Of a stretch of DNA of 21,705 bases, positions 1 to 7,908 are shown piece after piece. Under the pieces are notes generated by a model. The model made no database searches, was not told where the DNA came from, and saw nothing but the letters and a program-made list of their open reading frames with translations. How positions within the stretch are numbered: position 1 is the stretch's first letter; each line of letters starts with the position of its first letter. Source of the stretch: UMGS1613 sp963616135. Lineage in GTDB: Bacteria > Bacillota_I > Bacilli_A > RF39 > UBA660. The translations under genes and the position numbers were made by a program. The stretch spans positions 1 to 21,705 of the forward strand of contig CAVEJT010000014.1 of assembly GCA_963616135.1 (NCBI GenBank). The letters are read 5' to 3'.

Positions 1-805
1 TAGATGTTTCTATACACTGACTAAATCCTTTTATTGCATTTAATGGAGTTCTTATTTCATGTGACATACTACTTAAGAAATCACTTTTGGCATTATTTGC
101 CTTTTCAGCTGTGTCTTTAGCAAGTTCTAACTCCCTCATTATTTTTACATCTGGATTCTCTATTGTAAAATACATTATAAAAGTTACTAAAACTTCTATT
201 GGAATTAATAACAATATTTGTGGATTATTTTTTTGATAAAATATAAATATAATACCAACAATTATAAATAAAAACAAAGGAATATATTTCTTATTAAAAG
301 TCCTTTTAATATTTAAAATTAAAATAATAAACATGATTAAAACACAAATGGCTGATAAAATATATAGAAAATTAATAGATAATCCAACTGGTATTTCCAT
401 TCCATCTACTTTAAGATAATTTAGTGGCAATACTAAAACTGTTAATAATAGCATTATATATATTGATATAATTATTTTTTTATATGATGATAAAAATGTT
501 TTAATATTGTTTTTATTACTAGATATAAGGTAATAATATAAAGTAAATAATACTATCCATGTTAAAAAATAACATAAAATTCCTTTCAATACAATTGAAT
601 ATATTATTCTCTGAAACTCAAATTCATTATTTAAAATAATAAAACACATCAAACTTAGAACATTGCCTATGAAAGATGATATAATCATTCCTGAATATAC
701 TTTGTTTTCAACATAATCAACTCTTTGTTTTGAAAAATATACTATTGTTAATATAAATATATTAATAAATGTACATATACTTAAAGTAATGTTACTTATA
801 GCCAT
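1..805 (-). CDS. Membrane sensor histidine kinase, N-terminal 268 residues (cut by window edge)
   Basis: Reading from an ATG at 805 (preceded by GTAGGAG, about 8 bases away) the frame stays open to the window edge. The N-terminal ~210 residues are almost entirely hydrophobic and form about seven membrane segments, at roughly 5-24, 40-58, 69-93, 108-128, 143-165, 174-190 and 196-213. A short linker with a coiled-coil look (residues ~223-245) follows, then the HisKA H-box SMSHEIRTPLNAI with the phospho-accepting His at 249. This is the standard layout of a sensor kinase that autophosphorylates on His and passes phosphate to a response regulator. The ATPase domain and any partner regulator lie beyond base 1. 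The ligand is unknown; the multi-helix N-terminus suggests a membrane-embedded or small-molecule signal. It has its own promoter and follows a terminator, so it is not cotranscribed with the acyl-CoA synthetase. Confidence 0.9.
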   Translation of the reverse strand, partial: MAISNITLSICTFINIFILTIVYFSKQRVDYVENKVYSGMIISSFIGNVLSLMCFIILNNEFEFQRIIYSIVLKGILCYFLTWIVLFTLYYYLISSNKNNIKTFLSSYKKIIISIYIMLLLTVLVLPLNYLKVDGMEIPVGLSINFLYILSAICVLIMFIILILNIKRTFNKKYIPLFLFIIVGIIFIFYQKNNPQILLLIPIEVLVTFIMYFTIENPDVKIMRELELAKDTAEKANNAKSDFLSSMSHEIRTPLNAIKGFSQCIETS

Positions 806-827
806 TTTATCAACTCCTACTATATCA

Positions 828-856
828 ATTGTATCATCAATCTAAGTTTTTTTCAA
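828..856 (-). promoter_or_regulatory. Sigma-A-type promoter of the histidine kinase gene
   Basis: On the minus strand TTGAAA (851-856) is followed after exactly 17 bases by TACAAT (828-833). The predicted start site near 821 gives a leader of about 16 bases before the ATG at 805. Confidence 0.6.
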
Positions 857-860
857 TAAA

Positions 861-890
861 AAATAAAACCCTTTATTGAGAGCTTTATTT
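861..890 (-). terminator. Intrinsic terminator of the acyl-CoA synthetase gene
   Basis: An 11-bp stem (one arm 880-890, the other 861-871, with two G-T pairs) encloses an 8-base loop and runs into a T-rich tract on the minus strand. It overlaps the stop codon of the gene that ends at 885. Confidence 0.55.
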
Positions 891-2708
891 CAAAGTTTTT
901 ATTTTAATATCCTTTACTTGTTCTTCATAGTATACTAGTGCATCATCATTATTTTTTAAAGATTCATTATCTTTTTCAAGACTTATAAAATCTATTTTAT
1001 TTATAACAGTCAATGGCATTGTTTTTCTTATAATAATTTTTTTAGGCAAATAATATATTGGATAATTATTTTTTATCAAACTATTTATTTTTTGCATAAT
1101 TTCATTACCATAATCATAAAAATCTGGTTTTAAAACAACATTTAAAATTGGTACATTTCTCTCTGATTCATCTGGCATTGCTACAACGGCACAACTTTCA
1201 ACAAATTCTAATGACATTATTAATTTTTCTAAATCGGCAGGGAAAATTTTATTTCCATTTCTTACTATAATTCTTTTCATTCTGCCTTTAATAAATAAAT
1301 TACCATCAGAATCAATTATTCCTAAATCACCTGTATGTAACCATTTTTTTCCATCTTTATGTACCTTAATAACATTAGCAGTTTCTTCTTTTTTATTATA
1401 GTAACATTTCATTAAGGTCGGTGTATTTATACAAATTTCACCAATTTCACCATATTTTAATTCTTCTAGCGTTTCTGGATTAAAAATAGATACTACATTA
1501 TTCATGAATGGAATTCCAACACTGCCAATTTTATTTGCACTTTCTTTAGAATAAACTACCGCTGAGCATGCTTCTGTCATTCCATATCCTTGTGCCACTT
1601 TGTGTTGACAATTATGTTCTTCTAAATAATTATTTACTCTAGATTCTAATTCACTATTCATAGTATCCCCACCAGAAACAGGATTAACTAAAAATGAGAG
1701 TTTTTTATTTTTTAATTTTTTTGATTTTATCACATTTTCCCAAAGTATTGGTCCGCCAAGAACATGATTAGGTTTATATTTGATTAACAATTTAGGGAAA
1801 TCTTTTGCATCAAATATTGGTATTAAAATCACGGTTAAACCCATACATAGATGCACATGAATTGAATTAGATAAGCAATATGCTATAAATGGAGGTAAAA
1901 TATTTAAAGAAATATCACCTCTTTTAAATTGATATCCACCATATTTATGCATATGTGCCATTGCATTAAAATTATCATTTGTTAAAACAACACCTTTAGG
2001 AGAACCAGTTGTTCCACCTGTATAAACAATTGAAATAGGTGAATTGCTTTCGTAATTTGAATCTATTTTATCTATATACATATCACCTTTTTTAATAAAA
2101 TTAGACCAAGATAAATATTTATTCTTTTCCTTAGAATTTAATGAAAAAATTTCTTTACATTGACTAAAAGTAGACAACAAAATTGGCAACGACTCGGTCG
2201 CTGACACCGTTATAATCTTATCTTTATCCAAGCATTTGCAAGTTTCGTTTAATTTTTCACTAAAATTTGAAAGAGAAAATAACAATTTTGAATTTGTTGA
2301 CATTACCAAGTTGGCAATCTCTTTTTCCGTTAATAATGGATTAATAACATTAGCTATAGCACCAACTCTATCTATAGCATATAAAAGATAAATGGTTTCA
2401 GGAATAGTAGGAAGTGCAATAGTAATTGCGTCACCTTTTTTTATCCCCAACATTTTTAATGATTTAGCTATTTTTTCAATTTTTTCAAACATTTCATAAT
2501 AACTTATTTTATTTCCATAATATATTAGTGCAGTATCATATATATTTTTTTTATTATTTTGATATAAATATTCATATATCTTCATATGTGGAAGAGGTAA
2601 TCCTATATTGTTTGAATTATAGTACTTTAACCATGGCTTATCTATTGATGCATATCCAGTCATCTTTTTACTTTCTTCTTTATCTAATTTATAGTGTTTA
2701 TCTTCCAT
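885..2708 (-). CDS. AMP-binding acyl-CoA synthetase (acyl-CoA ligase)
   Basis: A 607-residue adenylate-forming enzyme. It activates a carboxylic acid with ATP to an acyl-AMP and then makes an acyl-CoA. The ANL-family motifs appear in order: ATP loop YTGGTTGSPKG (residues 229-239), QGYGMTEA (373-380), the adenosine-binding HTGD (458-461), the hinge region around GRMKRIIVRNG (475-485), and the C-terminal catalytic lysine in PLTVINKID (Lys571). All key residues are present, so it should be active. Length and N-terminus resemble medium/long-chain fatty acyl-CoA synthetases of gut Clostridia, but the substrate cannot be read from sequence. The start at 2708 is preceded by GAGGGGG. It is transcribed alone from a near-consensus promoter, with a palindrome just upstream. 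No other fatty-acid or polyketide gene is nearby, so its pathway is unknown. Confidence 0.93.
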   Translation of the reverse strand: MEDKHYKLDKEESKKMTGYASIDKPWLKYYNSNNIGLPLPHMKIYEYLYQNNKKNIYDTALIYYGNKISYYEMFEKIEKIAKSLKMLGIKKGDAITIALPTIPETIYLLYAIDRVGAIANVINPLLTEKEIANLVMSTNSKLLFSLSNFSEKLNETCKCLDKDKIITVSATESLPILLSTFSQCKEIFSLNSKEKNKYLSWSNFIKKGDMYIDKIDSNYESNSPISIVYTGGTTGSPKGVVLTNDNFNAMAHMHKYGGYQFKRGDISLNILPPFIAYCLSNSIHVHLCMGLTVILIPIFDAKDFPKLLIKYKPNHVLGGPILWENVIKSKKLKNKKLSFLVNPVSGGDTMNSELESRVNNYLEEHNCQHKVAQGYGMTEACSAVVYSKESANKIGSVGIPFMNNVVSIFNPETLEELKYGEIGEICINTPTLMKCYYNKKEETANVIKVHKDGKKWLHTGDLGIIDSDGNLFIKGRMKRIIVRNGNKIFPADLEKLIMSLEFVESCAVVAMPDESERNVPILNVVLKPDFYDYGNEIMQKINSLIKNNYPIYYLPKKIIIRKTMPLTVINKIDFISLEKDNESLKNNDDALVYYEEQVKDIKIKTLK

Positions 2709-2742
2709 AATTTTCCCCCTCTTGGATATAAATACTACTTAA

Positions 2743-2771
2743 ATTATACATACTTAAATAAATTAAGTCAA
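2743..2771 (-). promoter_or_regulatory. Strong promoter of the acyl-CoA synthetase gene
   Basis: TTGACT (2766-2771) and a perfect TATAAT (2743-2748) are separated by 17 bases on the minus strand, 34 bases before the ATG at 2708. This is one of the best promoter matches in the window. A second TATAAT lies upstream at 2791-2796 without a good -35. Confidence 0.75.
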
Positions 2772-2777
2772 TAAATT

Positions 2778-2794
2778 TAATAGTTTAACTATTA
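2778..2794. promoter_or_regulatory. 17-base palindrome, possible operator
   Basis: TAATAGTT-T-AACTATTA is a perfect inverted repeat with 8-base arms around one central base. It ends 7 bases upstream of the -35 box of the acyl-CoA synthetase promoter. The position suits a dimeric regulator, but no regulator gene is in the window and AT-rich DNA yields chance palindromes. Confidence 0.4.
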
Positions 2795-2850
2795 TACATC
2801 AAATTTTCTATAAGTAAACAAAATTGCACGAATTGTCTATTTTTATGCAC

Positions 2851-2875
2851 AAAAAAAACTTTAAAATAAAGTTTT
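2851..2875 (-). terminator. Intrinsic terminator of the rlmN-prpC-prkC-rsgA-rpe operon
   Basis: A perfect 9-bp stem (arms 2867-2875 and 2855-2863, 3-base loop) is followed on the minus strand by a run of T; the full T run is eight long and includes the stem end. It begins 9 bases after the rpe stop codon. Confidence 0.85.
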
Positions 2876-2884
2876 CTTTAGAAG

Positions 2885-3517
2885 TTAACTATCTTTTAAT
2901 TTTTTTATTGCTTCTTCATAATTTTGCTTAGTTATATAACTACCCACTACACAAATATCTGCATTTTGACATTTTTTTATTGTGACATCATTAATGCCGC
3001 CATCTACCTCTATAAGATAGTTATAATTATTTTTATCTCTTAATTCCTTTAAAGTATTTATTTTTCTTACACTATCTTCTATAAATGATTGTCCTCCATG
3101 TCCTGGTTCGACACTCATAACAAGTATTAAATCTAAATAATCTAAGTATTCAACTATTTCACTTACATCAGTTGATGGTTTAATAGACATTCCTACCTTT
3201 AATCCTAAATCATGTATATAGTTTATAACACTACCAACTTCACTTGCTGCTTCATAATGAAATGTTATAAATTCTGGTTTCATATTAGAATATTCATCTA
3301 TATATTTTTTCACATCACTTACCATTAAATGCACATCTTTTGGTTTAGTAACAAATCGTGTTATATCATAAAACTCTTCATAAGAATAAGTTTTATTATC
3401 TACAAATATTCCATCCATTACATCTAAATGTATGTAATCCACATCTAAATTACTTAATTTAGTAACCTCTTCTACAATTGGTTCTTTAATATCTAAAAAT
3501 GAAGCTGCTATTTTCAT
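2885..3517 (-). CDS. rpe: Ribulose-phosphate 3-epimerase
   Basis: A 210-residue TIM-barrel enzyme that interconverts ribulose 5-phosphate and xylulose 5-phosphate in the pentose phosphate pathway. The family signatures are all visible: IHLDVMDG (His30, Asp32, Asp35; metal and acid/base residues), VHLMV (His63), FHYEA (His87), MSVEPGHGGQ (134-143), the second catalytic Asp172 in EVDGGIN, and VGS (191-193) for phosphate binding. The N-terminal strand reads AASFLD where most homologues have PSIL-type residues, keeping the Ser. The ATG overlaps the rsgA stop (ATGA, four bases shared), so translation is probably coupled. It is the last gene of the operon and is followed by a clear terminator. Confidence 0.95.
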   Translation of the reverse strand: MKIAASFLDIKEPIVEEVTKLSNLDVDYIHLDVMDGIFVDNKTYSYEEFYDITRFVTKPKDVHLMVSDVKKYIDEYSNMKPEFITFHYEAASEVGSVINYIHDLGLKVGMSIKPSTDVSEIVEYLDYLDLILVMSVEPGHGGQSFIEDSVRKINTLKELRDKNNYNYLIEVDGGINDVTIKKCQNADICVVGSYITKQNYEEAIKKLKDS

Positions 3518-4347
3518 GATTTACCTCCTATAAATTTCAAATAGTTTTCATATCTACTTAGAAGAATATTTTTATTTTCTACATTAGCTTTTATACCACA
3601 AATACTCTCTTTTGTATGCATACAATCTTTATATTCACATAACTCTCTATATTTATTAAATTCAATAAAATTATCTCTTATATCCATTTTTGTCATTCCA
3701 TTAAAATCTAATGAAGAAAAACCTGGAGTATCAGCTATTAATCCTCCTAATACTTCTATAAGTTCAGTATGACGAGTTGTATGCTTTCCTCTTCCAAGTG
3801 CGATAGAAACATCTCCTATAAGAAGATTTAAATTATTATCTAACCGATTAAGTAAAGAACTTTTCCCCGCACCACTTTGACCAGCAAATACTGTTATTTT
3901 ATCTTTAAAGATAGTTTTTAAATTTGTATCAGTATTATCATATACACCATATCCAATACTTCTATAATATTTTTGAATTTCTCTTATTTTATTTAACTCT
4001 TCTTCATTTAATAAATCTAACTTAGTAAAACATATAATAGGTTTAATATTATTAAATTCTATTATATCTAATAACTTATCAAGCAAATTAGAAGAAAAAT
4101 CTGGTATTTTTACACTTGTAACTATAACAGCTTGATCAATATTAGATATTCTAGGTCTTTCTAATTCATTTTTTCTCTTTAGTATATCAAGTATATAATT
4201 ATTATCTAAATCGACTTCTACATTATCTCCTACTAAAGGAGAAAGCCCAAGTTTTCTAAACTTACCACGAGCCTTACATACTAAAACTCTATCTTCTAAT
4301 TTAACAGTATAATCATTACTAATTTGTTTAATTATTTTTCCAACCAT
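3514..4347 (-). CDS. rsgA: Small-subunit ribosome assembly GTPase RsgA (CpgA/YloQ)
   Basis: A 277-residue circularly permuted GTPase. An N-terminal OB-fold (~1-65) precedes the G motifs in permuted order: G4 TKLD (108-111), G1 GQSGAGKSS (156-164), the GRGKHTT switch (185-191) and G3 DTPGFSS (206-212). A C-terminal zinc-binding region follows (Cys237, Cys242, His244, Cys250). Known role: binds the 30S subunit and releases late assembly factors; in Bacillus subtilis the homologue CpgA is phosphorylated by PrkC. Here it starts one base inside the prkC stop (TAATG), so the kinase and this reported substrate are translationally coupled. It ends in TGA, evidence for the standard code. Confidence 0.95.
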   Translation of the reverse strand: MVGKIIKQISNDYTVKLEDRVLVCKARGKFRKLGLSPLVGDNVEVDLDNNYILDILKRKNELERPRISNIDQAVIVTSVKIPDFSSNLLDKLLDIIEFNNIKPIICFTKLDLLNEEELNKIREIQKYYRSIGYGVYDNTDTNLKTIFKDKITVFAGQSGAGKSSLLNRLDNNLNLLIGDVSIALGRGKHTTRHTELIEVLGGLIADTPGFSSLDFNGMTKMDIRDNFIEFNKYRELCEYKDCMHTKESICGIKANVENKNILLSRYENYLKFIGGKS

Positions 4348-6077
4348 TAACCTTGTCCTTCTTCTTTTTTATCATTATTAGTTGTTTTATCTGTATTTTT
4401 TTGTGAATTTGTAGCTATCGTAATAGTAATTGTTGTACCACTTTTAACTTCGTCACCAACACTTCTTGATTGTAAAATAATAGCACCTGCATTAAACTTA
4501 TTGTCTTCCATCTCTTTAAAATTACAGGTAATACCATTATCATCACAGAATTGTTGTATTAAATCTCTATTGTAAGATCCATCAGTAAAGTCAGGATATA
4601 CAACTATTAAAGTAGCATAAACAAGTTCAATTACATCATTATTTTTTTGTAATCTTTTACCTTTTTCTACACTTTGTGATACAATTGAATTTTCTTCAAT
4701 ATTGTCAGCTTCTGTAACTTTTTTAGGTGTTGTTACAACTCTTATTCCAGCTTCTTCTAGTTTAGCCTTAATAGCTTCTACATTTTTACCTTTATAATCC
4801 TCTACCTCTATGGTATCCTCATAAGATGATACCGTTAGTGTTATAGAATTTCCTTGTTTTACTTTAGAATTAGCTTTAGGACTTACTGATATTACCTTAT
4901 CTTCTTCTACTTCTTCATCATAAACATATTTAACTTTACAATTTAAATGTTTCTTATCTAATTTTTTGCAAGCTTCTTTTTCGCTTAACCCTTCAAGCCC
5001 ATCAGGTACCTTAACCTCTTTAGTAGTATCCATACTAAAAATTAATATGAATGCTAAACCAATTAAAACTATACAAATACAAGCAATAGCAGCAAACTTT
5101 ATAGCAAAATTCAATCTTTTATCGCTTTTTTCTTCTTTATTAGTTTCTTTTAATTTTTTATTTATTTCTTTTGTTTCTAATTTAGTTATTGTTTTTGTAT
5201 CTTCAATATTGTGCTCAGGATATTTATAAACAAGTCTTGGCTCTTCACTTCTTGAAACATTTAAACACGTTTTTAAATCTTCATACATCTCAGATGCACT
5301 CGAATATCTATTTTTAGGATTTTTAGCGCATGCACGAAGTACAATATTCTCAACACTTTGTGGTATTGAACTGTTAAATTCTCTTACACTTGGTATTGGA
5401 TCTTTCATATGTTTTATAGCTATTTCAACTGCATTTTCTCCTTTAAAAGGTACCTTTCCTGTTAAAAGTTCAAACATTAATATTCCTAATGAATATATAT
5501 CACTTTTAATAGTAGAACCAGATCCACTTGCTTGTTCTGGTGGTAGATAGTGAACTGACCCCATCACACTATTTGTTTGAGTAAGTTCATTACTATTAAG
5601 AGCCATAGCTATACCAAAGTCTGTTATTTTAACTCTACCATCTTCTAAAATCATTACATTTTGAGGTTTAATATCTCTATGTATTATATAAGAATCATGA
5701 GCACATGCTATACCACTTGTAAGTTGTAACATAATATCAATAGCTTCATTTATATTAAGTGCTCCTCTTTTTTTAATTAAACTTTTTAGAGTTTTACCAT
5801 TTACATATTCCATTACGATAAAATATTTACCATTATCTTCACCTACATCGTATATTTCTACTATATTAGGATGTTTTAATGAACTAGCAGAATTTGCTTC
5901 TCTTTTAAATCTTCTAATAAATTTTTCATCATCTGATAAATCTCCACGAAGAACCTTAACAGCAACTTCGCGCTCTAATATTGTATCCCAAGCAAGGTAG
6001 ACATTAGCCATTCCACCTTCCCCGATAGATTTAATAATTTTATAGCGATTATCAATTAATTCACCCTTAATTATCAT
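4347..6077 (-). CDS. prkC: Ser/Thr protein kinase with three PASTA domains
   Basis: A 576-residue membrane kinase. The cytoplasmic Hanks-type kinase domain (~10-270) has GEGGMANVY (19-27), VAVKVL with the ATP-binding Lys41, HRDIKPQN (133-140, catalytic Asp135), DFG (153-155), and an activation segment ending in PPEQA. A Lys/Glu-rich juxtamembrane linker (~275-322) leads to one transmembrane helix (~325-348). Three extracellular PASTA repeats follow (~354-418, ~421-490, ~491-560). PASTA domains of this family sense muropeptides and lipid II-linked cell-wall state. The C-terminal tail is Lys/Asn/Asp-rich. The start at 6077 lies inside the end of prpC (11-base overlap) and its GGAGGTGC ribosome site lies within that gene, so kinase and phosphatase are made together. 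Confidence 0.96.
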   Translation of the reverse strand: MIIKGELIDNRYKIIKSIGEGGMANVYLAWDTILEREVAVKVLRGDLSDDEKFIRRFKREANSASSLKHPNIVEIYDVGEDNGKYFIVMEYVNGKTLKSLIKKRGALNINEAIDIMLQLTSGIACAHDSYIIHRDIKPQNVMILEDGRVKITDFGIAMALNSNELTQTNSVMGSVHYLPPEQASGSGSTIKSDIYSLGILMFELLTGKVPFKGENAVEIAIKHMKDPIPSVREFNSSIPQSVENIVLRACAKNPKNRYSSASEMYEDLKTCLNVSRSEEPRLVYKYPEHNIEDTKTITKLETKEINKKLKETNKEEKSDKRLNFAIKFAAIACICIVLIGLAFILIFSMDTTKEVKVPDGLEGLSEKEACKKLDKKHLNCKVKYVYDEEVEEDKVISVSPKANSKVKQGNSITLTVSSYEDTIEVEDYKGKNVEAIKAKLEEAGIRVVTTPKKVTEADNIEENSIVSQSVEKGKRLQKNNDVIELVYATLIVVYPDFTDGSYNRDLIQQFCDDNGITCNFKEMEDNKFNAGAIILQSRSVGDEVKSGTTITITIATNSQKNTDKTTNNDKKEEGQG

Positions 6078-6810
6078 GGTGCACCTCCTTAATTAAACAT
6101 GCCATAGTTATATTATCATTACCTCCACGATTATTAGCCTTAAAAACAAGTTTTTCCAATCTTTCTTTTAATGGAGCCTCTTCATTTAAAACGCGTGCTA
6201 TTTGATTATCATCTAACATATTAGTAAGACCATCACTACACAAGAATATTCCATCTACGTTCAATTCTACATTAAATATATCCATCTCAACATTAGTACT
6301 AGATCCAAGAGCCTTCATAAGAACATTTTTCTTTGGATGATTTTTAGCTTCCTCTGGAGTTAATTCTCCACTTTTTACAAGTAAATTAACTAAAGTATGA
6401 TCAACAGTTATTTTATGGATTTTATTATTTTTATAAACATAACCTGATGAATCGCCAATATTTCCTATAAGTAAGAAAGAAGGTGTTAAAATCGATAAAA
6501 CTATAGTAGTTCCCATACCTTGACTTTCTGGATGTGTAGAAACATATTTAAATATAGCAACATTTGCTTCACTTACAGTATTTTGTATCCAGTTAATAGC
6601 GTCTTCTTTATTACCAACACTACTTATACTTTTAAATCTTTCACTTATTAAATTAAGAGCAATAGAAGATGCTATCTCTCCATTTTTATGTCCTCCCATA
6701 CCATCTGCTACAATAAGTAAAACCTCTCCAGCACCATCTTCGCAAATAGTAACACTATCTTCATTTCTTTCTCTAACTTTACCAGGGTCAGTTATATAAC
6801 AATACTCCAT
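6067..6810 (-). CDS. prpC: PP2C-family Ser/Thr protein phosphatase
   Basis: A 247-residue cytoplasmic phosphatase and partner of PrkC. PP2C metal-binding motifs are present: RNED (15-18), ADGMGGH (35-41, Asp36), GDS (118-120), CSDGLTNML (190-198, Asp192) and GGNDNIT (228-234, Asp231). It has no membrane segment or extra domain, and its length is normal for the family. It removes phosphate from PrkC and PrkC substrates by established family function. The ATG lies two bases after the rlmN stop, and its ribosome site (GAGGAGG) is inside the last rlmN codons. It then overlaps prkC by 11 bases. This order (rlmN-prpC-prkC-rsgA-rpe) matches the Bacillus subtilis yloN-prpC-prkC-cpgA-rpe segment. Confidence 0.96.
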   Translation of the reverse strand: MEYCYITDPGKVRERNEDSVTICEDGAGEVLLIVADGMGGHKNGEIASSIALNLISERFKSISSVGNKEDAINWIQNTVSEANVAIFKYVSTHPESQGMGTTIVLSILTPSFLLIGNIGDSSGYVYKNNKIHKITVDHTLVNLLVKSGELTPEEAKNHPKKNVLMKALGSSTNVEMDIFNVELNVDGIFLCSDGLTNMLDDNQIARVLNEEAPLKERLEKLVFKANNRGGNDNITMACLIKEVHHDN

Positions 6811-6812
6811 AT

Positions 6813-7835
6813 TTATTCCTCCTCATAATGTGATCTTAATTGACCACAAGCAGCATTTACTTTACTACCAAATTCTCTTCTAATAGTAACACCTATGCCT
6901 TTTTTCTTTAATACATCATAAAATTTCATTATAGTATCTTGATCACTTTTTTTATACTCAATATGACTAGTTTCATTATAAGGAATTAAATTAACATAAC
7001 AATTTAATCCTTTTAAAAGCATACTAAGTTCAAGCGCACATTCTAAAGAATCATTAACTCCTTTAAGTAATATATATTCGAAAGTAACTCTTCTATTAGT
7101 TTTATTTATATAAGACTTTACCGCACTTATAACTTCTTCTATTGGATAAGCCTTATTTATATTCATAATTTTATTTCTAATTTCATTATTTGGAGCGTGC
7201 AAACTAATAGCTAAATTAACTTGTTTATCATAATTTGTAAACTCCTTTATCTTTGGTACAATACCACATGTAGAAACCGTTATATGTCTACTTCCAATAT
7301 CAATACCTTTACCTGAATTAACTATATCAATAAACTTAATCACATTATCATAATTATCAAAAGGTTCTCCAATACCCATTAAAACTATATGAGAAATTCT
7401 CTTACCTATGTCCTCTTCTACCATAAGTATTTGTAAAACCATTTCATATACCTCTAAGTTTCTTCTTTTCTTTAATCTACCACTTTCACAAAACTTACAT
7501 CCCATATTACAACCTACTTGAGTTGAAATACAAATACTAGTTCCATAATCATGATACATAAGAACTGCTTCTACTTTTTCATTATCTTTTAATCTAAATA
7601 AATATTTAGCTACATCTATATCTTTTCTTTTATCTATAATATCTAATCTATCAAAACAAAAATCATTTTTTATTTCTTTAATAGTTTCTTTTGATACATT
7701 TCTCATATCATCAAAATTCTTAATTCTTTTTTTATAAACCCATTCAAATATTTGAGTAGCTTTAAACTTTTTATCATTTTTTTCTATAAAGTAATTTTCT
7801 AATTCACTTAAAGTGATACCATATATATTTCTCAT
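6813..7835 (-). CDS. rlmN: Dual-specificity 23S rRNA A2503 / tRNA A37 methyltransferase RlmN
   Basis: A 340-residue radical-SAM enzyme that makes C2-methyladenosine in 23S rRNA (A2503) and in tRNA. The cluster motif CNMGCKFC provides Cys109, Cys113 and Cys116. The two catalytic cysteines of the RlmN/Cfr mechanism are visible as Cys102 (ICISTQVG) and Cys330 (NAACGQL). An N-terminal helical domain (~1-90) with the family's ATQIFEWVY segment completes the match. After the cluster the sequence reads ESGRLKKRRNL rather than the STA/ATG seen in some homologues. Cfr, the resistance paralogue acting on C8, is the alternative, but position at the head of the prpC-prkC operon favours RlmN. It is the promoter-proximal gene of the five-gene operon. 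Confidence 0.94.
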   Translation of the reverse strand: MRNIYGITLSELENYFIEKNDKKFKATQIFEWVYKKRIKNFDDMRNVSKETIKEIKNDFCFDRLDIIDKRKDIDVAKYLFRLKDNEKVEAVLMYHDYGTSICISTQVGCNMGCKFCESGRLKKRRNLEVYEMVLQILMVEEDIGKRISHIVLMGIGEPFDNYDNVIKFIDIVNSGKGIDIGSRHITVSTCGIVPKIKEFTNYDKQVNLAISLHAPNNEIRNKIMNINKAYPIEEVISAVKSYINKTNRRVTFEYILLKGVNDSLECALELSMLLKGLNCYVNLIPYNETSHIEYKKSDQDTIMKFYDVLKKKGIGVTIRREFGSKVNAACGQLRSHYEEE

Positions 7836-7851
7836 ATTTACACCTATATCA

Positions 7852-7860
7852 ATTATATCA
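7852..7860 (-). promoter_or_regulatory. Extended -10 promoter of the rlmN operon
   Basis: TGATATAAT (TG-N-TATAAT) lies 16 bases before the rlmN ATG. No good -35 is present; 17 bases upstream falls inside the preceding terminator hairpin. The implied leader is about 10 bases and the AGGTG ribosome site (7841-7845) would sit at its very 5' end. Confidence 0.5.
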
Positions 7861-7868
7861 AAAATAGT

Positions 7869-7897
7869 AAAAAAATAATAGAAATTTCTATTATTTT
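7869..7897 (-). terminator. Intrinsic terminator of the pilin-like gene
   Basis: A perfect 26-base palindrome (arms 7885-7897 and 7872-7884; at least 11 bp pair around an AATT loop) is followed by a run of seven T on the minus strand. It begins 11 bases after the stop codon at 7909. Confidence 0.85.
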
Positions 7898-7908
7898 GTT
7901 AAAATTTA

